From Spartobacteria bacterium (GTDB lineage: Bacteria > Verrucomicrobiota > Verrucomicrobiae > Chthoniobacterales > UBA6821): DNA of 9,171 bases. The stretch is from NCBI GenBank assembly GCA_003136515.1, contig PLEU01000117.1, positions 1-9,171 on the forward strand, written 5' to 3'. Numbering within the stretch: position 1 is the first letter of the stretch; every line of letters begins with the position of its first letter. Of the stretch, positions 1 to 6,050 are shown piece after piece. Under the pieces are notes generated by a model, which made no database searches, had not been told where the DNA came from, and saw nothing but the letters and a program-made list of their open reading frames with translations. A program made the translations under genes and the position numbers.

Positions 1-115
1 CTGCCTCCCCTCATAGCAATGAGTAACGGATTCCACCGCGCGGATTGACTTCAAGATAACTGCTCTTATGGTGGAGGGCCATGCGCATCAAACACCCTAT
101 GAGGGAATGGCATTC
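1..115. other. Upstream stretch, no gene identified
   Basis: All three plus-strand frames meet a stop here: at 14-16, at 24-26 and 57-59, and at 46-48. The region could therefore carry the last few codons of an upstream plus-strand gene, but the piece is too short to identify. A purine-rich GAGGGA at 101-106 serves as a likely ribosome binding site for the ATG at 116. I see no convincing -35/-10 promoter or terminator. The minus-strand open frame crossing this stretch (11-379) has no recognisable protein character. Confidence 0.5.
101..106 (+). promoter_or_regulatory. Ribosome binding site for the phosphatase-SHMT fusion
   Basis: GAGGGA lies about 9-10 bases before ATG 116 and only 1 base before ATG 107. 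Its spacing supports translation starting at 116 rather than at 68 or 107. Confidence 0.5.
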
Positions 116-1840
116 ATGAAGACAATTCTCTTTGTCTGCACCGGCAACAGTTGCCGCAGCCCCATGGCTGAAGCACTGATGAGGAAATTCGTTTCGGGAC
201 GGAAAGATATCTCTGTTATCTCTGCCGGCATCAGCGCACAAAGGGGGGCGCCGGCAAGTCACTATGCTGTGAGCGCCCTTGAAGAGGAAGGAATAGATCT
301 GCGGTCTTTCCGCAGCCAACCGGTCACAGAGGCTCTTCTGGAAAAATGCTCCCATATCTTTGCAATGACTCAGGATCACCGGCGTTTATTGAGCCTCCTG
401 TTTCCGGAACATGAATCAAAGGTTCGCTTGCTGGGAGACTTCACGAGGGGCGGAGGTGACGTGCCTGATCCGATCGGCCAGGGTATTTCGACCTACAAAC
501 GATGCCGCGATGTCATGAAAAGCGCGCTGGCACAAATCCTGACTTTTGTGGATCAATCTACACTCTCCACCAATTCCATGTCGCTAAACACCCTTACCAA
601 GATCACCCCAAGCCCGCTTAGCCTGACCGACCCCGAAATCGCGGAAGCCATCGGGGCCGAATTACATCGCCAGCTTGAACACATCGAGTTGATCGCTTCT
701 GAGAATTACACGAGCCAAGCGGTCATGGAGGCCCAAGGATCATGCCTTACGAATAAGTATGCAGAGGGCTATCCGGGTCGCCGCTGGTACGGAGGTTGCG
801 AATACGTAGACGTGGTCGAGTCACTAGCCATCGAGAGGGCCATAAAACTCTTCGGATCGGATCATGCGAACGTTCAGCCTCACAGCGGCAGTCAGGCCAA
901 CATGGCCGTTTATTTCAGCGTACTCCAACCAGGCGATCGCATCCTCACCATGGATCTGGCACACGGGGGCCATCTCACCCACGGGCACAGGGCAAACTTT
1001 TCGGGCAAGCTCTACGAAGTCACCCACTACGGTGTCTCACCGGCCGACGGTCGTATTGATTATGACGCACTTGCCGTGCAGGCCGAAGCAGTCAGGCCGA
1101 AAATGATCACCGCGGGAGCTTCAGCCTATCCGCGCACCATCGATTTCGAGCGCCTGCGCGCCATCGCGGATTCTGTCGGAGCCTATCTGTTCATTGATAT
1201 GGCGCACATCGCGGGCCTTGTAGCCGGAGGAGTCCATCCAAGCCCCGTTCCCTTCGCCGATTTTGTCACCACGACGACACACAAGAGTCTCCGGGGCCCG
1301 CGTGCCGGTTTGATTCTCTGCAAGGAACAGTATGCCAAGAAAATCGATGGTCAGGTTTTTCCGGGAGTTCAAGGAGGACCGCTCATGCACGTCATAGCTG
1401 CAAAGGCAGTCTGCCTGCATGAAGCCCTTCAACCCGAATTCAGGGAGTATGCCAGACAGATTGTTTCCAACGCCAAGGCGCTGTCGGCCCGTCTCTCTAT
1501 GCTCGGCTATACCATTAGTTCAGGTGGCACCGACAATCATGTGCTGCTGGTGGATCTTCGTCCGCATGCCATCACGGGGCTGGAAGCCCAGGAAGCGCTC
1601 GACAAGGCCGCAATCACCGTCAACAAGAACGCCATCCCATTCGATACCGAGCCGATCACAAAGACCGGAGGCATCCGCCTCGGTACTCCCGCGATGACCA
1701 CGCGCGGACTGAAGGAGGAGGAGATGATGCAGGTGGCTGATTTCATCCATGCGGGTCTGACGTCGAGGCATGACCATGCCGCTCTTGCAGCGCTGCGAAG
1801 AGAGGTCACGGCCTTTACGGCACGCTTCCCCCTTCCTTGA
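116..1840 (+). CDS. glyA: Fusion: low-molecular-weight protein (arginine?) phosphatase + serine hydroxymethyltransferase
   Basis: This is a single 574-residue frame with two complete enzymes. Residues 1 to about 146 are a low-molecular-weight phosphatase: P-loop [10 protein letters not shown] with nucleophile Cys8 and Arg14, and the general-acid loop GDVPDPIG with Asp118. The AMTQDHRRL and YKRCRD segments resemble Bacillus YwlE. Residues from about 155 are a full-length SHMT (about 420 residues; E. coli has 417), converting serine and tetrahydrofolate to glycine and methylenetetrahydrofolate in the cytoplasm. SHMT marks are [33 protein letters not shown], the PLP lysine Lys390 in [19 protein letters not shown] and GIRLGTPA. 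The linker (about 147-154) is short and polar. I chose ATG 116 because the phosphatase family begins MKxILFVC, with GAGGGA 10 bases upstream; the ATGs at 68 and 107 add non-family residues. Met155 (578-580) could in principle start a separate SHMT but has no visible ribosome binding site. The symbol refers to the SHMT half. Whether the phosphatase acts on phospho-arginine or phospho-tyrosine is inference. Confidence 0.93.
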   Translation: MKTILFVCTGNSCRSPMAEALMRKFVSGRKDISVISAGISAQRGAPASHYAVSALEEEGIDLRSFRSQPVTEALLEKCSHIFAMTQDHRRLLSLLFPEHESKVRLLGDFTRGGGDVPDPIGQGISTYKRCRDVMKSALAQILTFVDQSTLSTNSMSLNTLTKITPSPLSLTDPEIAEAIGAELHRQLEHIELIASENYTSQAVMEAQGSCLTNKYAEGYPGRRWYGGCEYVDVVESLAIERAIKLFGSDHANVQPHSGSQANMAVYFSVLQPGDRILTMDLAHGGHLTHGHRANFSGKLYEVTHYGVSPADGRIDYDALAVQAEAVRPKMITAGASAYPRTIDFERLRAIADSVGAYLFIDMAHIAGLVAGGVHPSPVPFADFVTTTTHKSLRGPRAGLILCKEQYAKKIDGQVFPGVQGGPLMHVIAAKAVCLHEALQPEFREYARQIVSNAKALSARLSMLGYTISSGGTDNHVLLVDLRPHAITGLEAQEALDKAAITVNKNAIPFDTEPITKTGGIRLGTPAMTTRGLKEEEMMQVADFIHAGLTSRHDHAALAALRREVTAFTARFPLP

Positions 1841-1953
1841 ATAAACAAGAAGTAGTGATGCCGTGAGTTTCCAGGAATCATAGAAGTCATCAGGAACTCC
1901 CTTCATATCCGCAGGTTTCCTAACACTTCCGATTCATCCATCAATTTTCTCAA
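1841..1953 (+). other. Intergenic gap between fusion gene and zwf
   Basis: This is a 113-base non-coding spacer. It contains an imperfect inverted repeat (GAGTTTCC near 1865, GGAACTC near 1892) with a loop of about 20 bases and no following T-run, so it is not a convincing terminator. No clear Shine-Dalgarno motif precedes the zwf ATG at 1954. The spacer is long enough for a separate zwf promoter, but I could not pick -35/-10 boxes with confidence. Confidence 0.4.
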
Positions 1954-3486
1954 ATGTCCGACACCTTGACCGTAAACCCTCTCCGCGAAGGGATTGCCAG
2001 TCGCCTGGCCCCCGAACCATGCACGCTTGTCATCTTTGGTGCGACGGGGGATCTGACCCATCGAAAGTTGATCCCGGCGCTCTATAATCTCGCCGCAGAG
2101 GGAGCACTCCCTCCCTCCATCACGATCGTAGGATTCGCCCGTAGGGAAAAAACCAGCAGCGAATTCCGATCCGAGCTGGAAGCTTCCACACGCAAATATT
2201 CACGTACTCCTGTCGATGACGATCTCTGGAACAGCTTTGCCTCATCGATCATTTATCATCGCAGCCCATTTGACGACGCCTCGGGTTACGAAAGTCTTGC
2301 CCGGGAAATGATCCAGGAAGACCTAAAGCGTGGAACCGGAGGTAATCGCCTCTACTATCTTGCCGTTGCGCCGGATCAGTTTCCCGTCATTCTTGGTCAT
2401 CTCCGTGAAAGCGGACTGAGCACCGCTCCCGCTGGAAGCTGGTCACGCGTTATTGTGGAGAAGCCGTTTGGTACTGATCTCAAAAGTGCTCGGCAACTCA
2501 ATAACTTGGTCAGTGAAGTATTTGCAGAGTGCGACACCTACCGGATCGATCATTACCTCGGTAAGGAGACAGCCCAAAACATCATGGTGCTCCGCTTTGC
2601 CAATTCGATTTTCGAATCGCTCTGGAATTCCAAACACATCAGCCATGTGCAGATTACAGCAGTCGAACCACTAGGGGTGGAGGGTCGCGCCGGTTATTAC
2701 GACAAATCGGGCGCGATGCGCGACATGGTGCAGAATCACCTTCTCCAGCTGCTGACACTCACTGCGATGGAGCCTCCCACGAGTCTCGGTGCCGATGCGA
2801 TCCGCGATGAGAAAGTAAAAGTTCTCCGTTCGCTGCGCCCCTTGCGCGGAGAGGATGTTTTTCGAAATGTCGTTCGGGCGCAATACAAGGCCGGTCTCAT
2901 CAATGGCCAACCCGTTAGCGGCTATCGTGAAGAGGAAGGTGTCGCACGGGATTCAACGACGGAAACCTATGTAGCCCTCCAGGTGAACATTGACAACTGG
3001 CGCTGGGCCGGGGTTCCTTTTTTCATTCGCACCGCCAAGCGCATGCCCAAAGGCGGGACGGAAATCGCCGTAACCTTTAAGGGTGTGCCGAGAGTGCTGT
3101 TCAACCAGCAAGGAGAACCGCTTCAGGAAAACGTTCTGGTCATAAGGATTCAGCCCGACGAAGGAGTCTCCCTTCGCATGAGTGCGAAACGGCCAGGCTC
3201 AAGCCTCCGCATCGAACCGGTGAAGATGGACTTTCATTACGGAACATCTTTTGGAAAGGCGACACCCGAGGCCTACGAGAGACTCCTTCTCGACGCCATG
3301 TCAGGGGATGCCACTCTCTTTGCAAGGCGTGATGAGGTCGAGGAGGCTTGGTCCTTTGTCGATGGAATCGAGGAGGCCTGGAAATTACGTTCCGACGATC
3401 TTGCATTCCACACAGCCGGCTCATGGGGGCCGGCCGAATCCGCGGAACTCGCCGCGCGGCACGGCGTCACTTGGAGGAGAATGTGA
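1954..3486 (+). CDS. zwf: Glucose-6-phosphate 1-dehydrogenase
   Basis: The product oxidises glucose 6-phosphate to 6-phosphogluconolactone with NAD(P)+, the entry step of the oxidative pentose phosphate pathway, in the cytoplasm. It has 510 residues, normal for the family. The Rossmann nucleotide-binding motif GATGDLTHRK is at about residues 29-38. VIVEKPFG (Lys170) and the substrate-binding signature RIDHYLGKE (197-205, Lys204) follow. The catalytic-base His is His262 in GAMRDMVQNHLLQL. The C-terminal half carries FFIRTAKRMPK, where most homologues have RTGKRL, and TEIAVTFK. The start is ATG 1954 with a 28-residue leader before the Rossmann motif; the ribosome binding site is weak. The stop codon overlaps the opcA start as GTGA, so the two are translationally coupled. 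No frame damage is seen. Confidence 0.97.
   Translation: MSDTLTVNPLREGIASRLAPEPCTLVIFGATGDLTHRKLIPALYNLAAEGALPPSITIVGFARREKTSSEFRSELEASTRKYSRTPVDDDLWNSFASSIIYHRSPFDDASGYESLAREMIQEDLKRGTGGNRLYYLAVAPDQFPVILGHLRESGLSTAPAGSWSRVIVEKPFGTDLKSARQLNNLVSEVFAECDTYRIDHYLGKETAQNIMVLRFANSIFESLWNSKHISHVQITAVEPLGVEGRAGYYDKSGAMRDMVQNHLLQLLTLTAMEPPTSLGADAIRDEKVKVLRSLRPLRGEDVFRNVVRAQYKAGLINGQPVSGYREEEGVARDSTTETYVALQVNIDNWRWAGVPFFIRTAKRMPKGGTEIAVTFKGVPRVLFNQQGEPLQENVLVIRIQPDEGVSLRMSAKRPGSSLRIEPVKMDFHYGTSFGKATPEAYERLLLDAMSGDATLFARRDEVEEAWSFVDGIEEAWKLRSDDLAFHTAGSWGPAESAELAARHGVTWRRM
3473..3485 (+). promoter_or_regulatory. Ribosome binding site and GTG start of opcA
   Basis: GGAGGA (3473-3478), inside the last zwf codons, sits about 4-5 bases before GTG 3483-3485. 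That GTG overlaps the zwf TGA (3484-3486). This strong site fixes the opcA start and rejects the longer frame that opens at 3348 within zwf. Confidence 0.75.
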
Positions 3487-4523
3487 GCTTCATCCCCGGC
3501 ATTCCGGTGCCGATCGGCGGCATCGAGCGTGCTCTGGGCCGCCTTTGGGAGGAAAGCGGTGAGAGCAAGACCCGTGCATCTCTCATCAATCTGGCTATCT
3601 ACAGCGAAGACGTTGATTCCCTGGAAAAAAACGCCGCCATCATCCAGAACATCGCCGGAGAACATGCGATGAGGGCACTACTGATCCATGCTGATCCGAA
3701 TTCGGAAGGAAGCAGTGCTGATGCTTGGATAAGCATGAACTGCTACCTTAGGGGAACTCGTGGTGGGGAAGTTTGCAGCGAGCAGATTTCGTTCCGCCTT
3801 AGAGGCGAGGCGGCTCGATCCCTCCAGAATGTCGTCTTTTCACACCTTGATTCGGATCTTCCCCTGATTCTTTGGTGGCAGGCCGATTTTTGCCCGCCTA
3901 TCGATGGTAGACTCTGGCGCTGGGTTGATCGGCTCCTTTTTGACAGCAGAGATTGGAAGCACTCCAGGGAGCAATTCGATCTGATCTGCAAGATCGGGTC
4001 ACTCACCGAGGATCGGACCATTCTTTGTGATCTTAATTGGACTCGCGGATTTTCAGCCAGAGAGGCACTTGCATGCATGTTCGACTCCCCCCTGTCTCTG
4101 CCGGAACTCCACTCATTGCAAACCATCCAGATCGACCACGCACCCAACCACCGTACCACTGCGCTACTGCTGATCGGCTGGCTGGCCGATCGACTGGGAT
4201 GGCATCTGACTCTTCCCGGAAAAAACCCCCAATTCCAAGATGCACGTGGCGGCGCAATATCAGTGATGCTTGAGGAAAAAGAGGGCGCCGGCATCAACCG
4301 CATCCAGCTTTTCTCATCCCAAGCGAAGTTCGAGGTGCTCCGTGAAGCTGGTTCCGGTCTCTCTATCAGCTCCGCGAAGGGGGAAAAGTTCAGCTCAACG
4401 TGCCGCAAAGTACGTGCTCCCCGTGAAGATACCACTGAACTTCTCCTTGCAGAACTCGCCCGCAGTTCCAATCACGCGCTCTACAGTCGATCCGTGAAGG
4501 CTGTTGAAGCTCTCTGGGAGTAA
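3483..4523 (+). CDS. opcA: Glucose-6-phosphate dehydrogenase assembly protein OpcA
   Basis: This 346-residue protein is of the OpcA family. In cyanobacteria and actinobacteria OpcA binds G6PD and promotes its assembly and activity; it is not itself a dehydrogenase. Recognisable family features are DLPLILWWQAD (125-135), a following segment with VDRLLFDSRDW (148-158), and CDLNWTR (182-188) leading into the SAREALA helix, typical of OpcA's DL-WTR block. The C-terminal part (about 215-346) is more divergent, with TTALLLIGWLADRLGW and a beta-rich segment. There is no signal peptide or membrane segment. The start is GTG, with a strong GGAGGA site and a 4-base overlap with zwf, consistent with co-translation of partners. 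The gene ends 10 bases from the converging fucosidase gene. Confidence 0.9.
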   Translation: MSFIPGIPVPIGGIERALGRLWEESGESKTRASLINLAIYSEDVDSLEKNAAIIQNIAGEHAMRALLIHADPNSEGSSADAWISMNCYLRGTRGGEVCSEQISFRLRGEAARSLQNVVFSHLDSDLPLILWWQADFCPPIDGRLWRWVDRLLFDSRDWKHSREQFDLICKIGSLTEDRTILCDLNWTRGFSAREALACMFDSPLSLPELHSLQTIQIDHAPNHRTTALLLIGWLADRLGWHLTLPGKNPQFQDARGGAISVMLEEKEGAGINRIQLFSSQAKFEVLREAGSGLSISSAKGEKFSSTCRKVRAPREDTTELLLAELARSSNHALYSRSVKAVEALWE

Positions 4524-4533
4524 TTTAGCGCGT
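4524..4533. other. Convergent junction between opcA and fucosidase gene
   Basis: Only 10 bases separate the opcA TAA and the fucosidase TGA, which face each other. No stem-loop with a T-run is visible on either side, so transcripts may overlap or end by a factor-dependent route. Confidence 0.6.
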
Positions 4534-5988
4534 TCAATAAGCCAGATCAATAACCGAGGCGATGCTGTCGGGTGCCTGGGCTGGGAGACCGCTTACCGTG
4601 GAGCCCTTTTCGTCCTGAGTGACGGTCAACTTCGCGGTGTGGTCGGCAAGAAGTGTGGCTCCAAGTGGCTTCCGGAAAAACGTAGGAACCTTGAAGCTGC
4701 CATTGCTCGGCCACTCGAAGACGATGAGATAAACATGGCCCGGCTTTTTGGTTGCACGCCATCCATCATTCTGAGTTGTGGACTGCGTTTGCACGTCGCC
4801 TCCCGGAGATCCGGAAGGCTTTGCTGAGTCGCTGGCAAACGGTGTTGCAGTTGTCCCATAGATGGCATCCCCATTGACTTTCATCCATGCGCCGACGGCT
4901 TTGAGTCGTTCAATCTCGGGCTCCGGGATCACGCCCTCACTGGTGGGACCGACATTGAGGAGATAATTGCCCCCCTTGCTGGCGATGTCGCAGAGATTAT
5001 GGATAAGAGTGGCGGCGGACTTGAAATTCTGGTCGTCGCTCCGGTAGCCCCAAGTATCGTTTAGGGTCATGCAGGTTTCCCAATCACGGTCGGGAAAACC
5101 CTGGGAGGGGATGTTCTGTTCTGGAGTCTCCGTATCGCCCTGAAAATCCCCCCCGAGCCTGTTATTCATAATAATGCCAGGACGGAGTTTCTGAACGAGC
5201 GCACTGATCTTGCTGGCACGATCCGCATTCATGTTCACCGGAGTGTCCCACCAGATCACGGCGGGGGTATCAGGACCGTACTTTGTAAGCAGCTCTGTGA
5301 TTTGAGGCAACGCGATCCTGGCGATGTAATCGTCCATGTCGTGTTGTTGCGCCGGATCCCACTTGCCGGTCATCGATGAGCCTCCGTTATTCCAGTCCTG
5401 TGCCTGAGAATAGTAGAAACCGAGTTTGATGCCCTCCTTCTTGCAGGCTACAGCGAGTTCCTTTAACGGATCGCGCCCGAAGGGTGTGGCATGGGTGATG
5501 CCCCACGGACTGACCTGCGTGTCAAACATGGCAAACCCATCGTGATGTTTTGCAGTGATGATGATGTATTTCTGGCCTGCCTCCTTTGCAAGTTTAACCC
5601 AAGCGTCGGCATCGAATTTCACGGGATTGAATTCCTTGGCGTAACTTTGATATTCGGACATCGGGATTTTTCCGACGTTCATGATCCATTCGCCGGCGCA
5701 CGGAATCGGATGACCCAGATAAGTGCCGACAGCCACGGATTGGCCGTGATAAAAACCGGCGGGTACCGAATAGACGCCCCAGTGAATGAACATTCCGAAC
5801 TTGGCCTCTCTCCACCAGGCCATGCGTTTGTCACGCTGTTGGAGCGTTTCTCCTGGAACTGAGGAAATAAGGGGGAGTGATGGGGGGGTATCTAGACCCT
5901 CACTATTGGTACCAACAGGCAGGGCGTCAGCCAACATGAGCAATACGTTGATAACCAGGTAAATGGGGGTTACGTATCGTTTGTTCAC
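4534..5988 (-). CDS. Secreted GH29 alpha-L-fucosidase
   Basis: The product is predicted to hydrolyse terminal alpha-L-fucose from glycans outside the cytoplasm. It has 484 residues. Residues 1-22 look like a Sec signal peptide (MNKRY, hydrophobic core, AxA-type site at ADA 20-22) with no lipobox cysteine. The GH29 (beta/alpha)8 domain spans about 55-380: KFGMFIHWGVYS (63-74), GEW (99-101), TAKHHDGFAMFDT (145-157), FYYSQAQDW, and the nucleophile Asp248 in AVIWWDTP. Many characterised GH29 enzymes read W-F-D-G here. The acid/base Glu is uncertain; Glu290 in ETPEQ lies about as far from Asp248 as in characterised GH29-A enzymes, and Glu304 in DWET is an alternative. GGNYLLNVGPTSEG (339-352) is a typical block. 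Residues about 395-484 form the usual C-terminal beta domain. The start is GTG 5988 with a poor ribosome binding site; no ATG, GTG or TTG lies upstream in frame within the 60-base gap. It follows the PBP gene and probably shares its transcript. Natural substrate is unknown. Confidence 0.93.
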   Translation of the reverse strand: MNKRYVTPIYLVINVLLMLADALPVGTNSEGLDTPPSLPLISSVPGETLQQRDKRMAWWREAKFGMFIHWGVYSVPAGFYHGQSVAVGTYLGHPIPCAGEWIMNVGKIPMSEYQSYAKEFNPVKFDADAWVKLAKEAGQKYIIITAKHHDGFAMFDTQVSPWGITHATPFGRDPLKELAVACKKEGIKLGFYYSQAQDWNNGGSSMTGKWDPAQQHDMDDYIARIALPQITELLTKYGPDTPAVIWWDTPVNMNADRASKISALVQKLRPGIIMNNRLGGDFQGDTETPEQNIPSQGFPDRDWETCMTLNDTWGYRSDDQNFKSAATLIHNLCDIASKGGNYLLNVGPTSEGVIPEPEIERLKAVGAWMKVNGDAIYGTTATPFASDSAKPSGSPGGDVQTQSTTQNDGWRATKKPGHVYLIVFEWPSNGSFKVPTFFRKPLGATLLADHTAKLTVTQDEKGSTVSGLPAQAPDSIASVIDLAY

Positions 5989-6050
5989 AAGGGAAGCATG
6001 GGATCTGGTAGCAACGTCCCGATAATTTCTGCAAGAGATCGGCCTGCCTG
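5989..6050 (-). other. Short spacer between PBP gene and fucosidase gene
   Basis: This 62-base spacer shows no hairpin plus T-run terminator on the minus strand and no clear promoter. The short gap supports co-transcription of the PBP and fucosidase genes. Confidence 0.4.

Noticed and set aside
68..115. Longer start at ATG 68 (or ATG 107) for the fusion protein
   Set aside because: The extra residues do not match the phosphatase family, which begins at MKxILFVC, and the ribosome binding site fits ATG 116 better.
11..379. Minus-strand open frame of 122 codons over the phosphatase start
   Set aside because: It lies antisense to a clearly coding phosphatase domain and has no domain-like or motif character.
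578..1840. Separate SHMT gene starting at internal ATG 578
   Set aside because: No ribosome binding site precedes it and there is no stop between the domains; kept only as an alternative for the fusion.
1860..1900. Possible terminator hairpin between the fusion gene and zwf
   Set aside because: Imperfect stem, long loop and no following T-run.
1520..1906. Two minus-strand frames over the SHMT 3' end
   Set aside because: Both are antisense to conserved SHMT codons and show no family features.
3348..3482. Longer OpcA start at ATG 3348
   Set aside because: It would overlap zwf coding sequence by about 138 bases; GTG 3483 has a strong ribosome binding site.
4172..4191. Perfect 7-base inverted repeat GATCGGC/GCCGATC with a 6-base loop
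   Set aside because: It lies inside opcA codons for a conserved-looking helix with no T-run, so it is probably coincidental.
3743..4471. Minus-strand 242-codon frame opposite opcA
   Set aside because: Serine- and arginine-rich antisense shadow of opcA without recognisable motifs.
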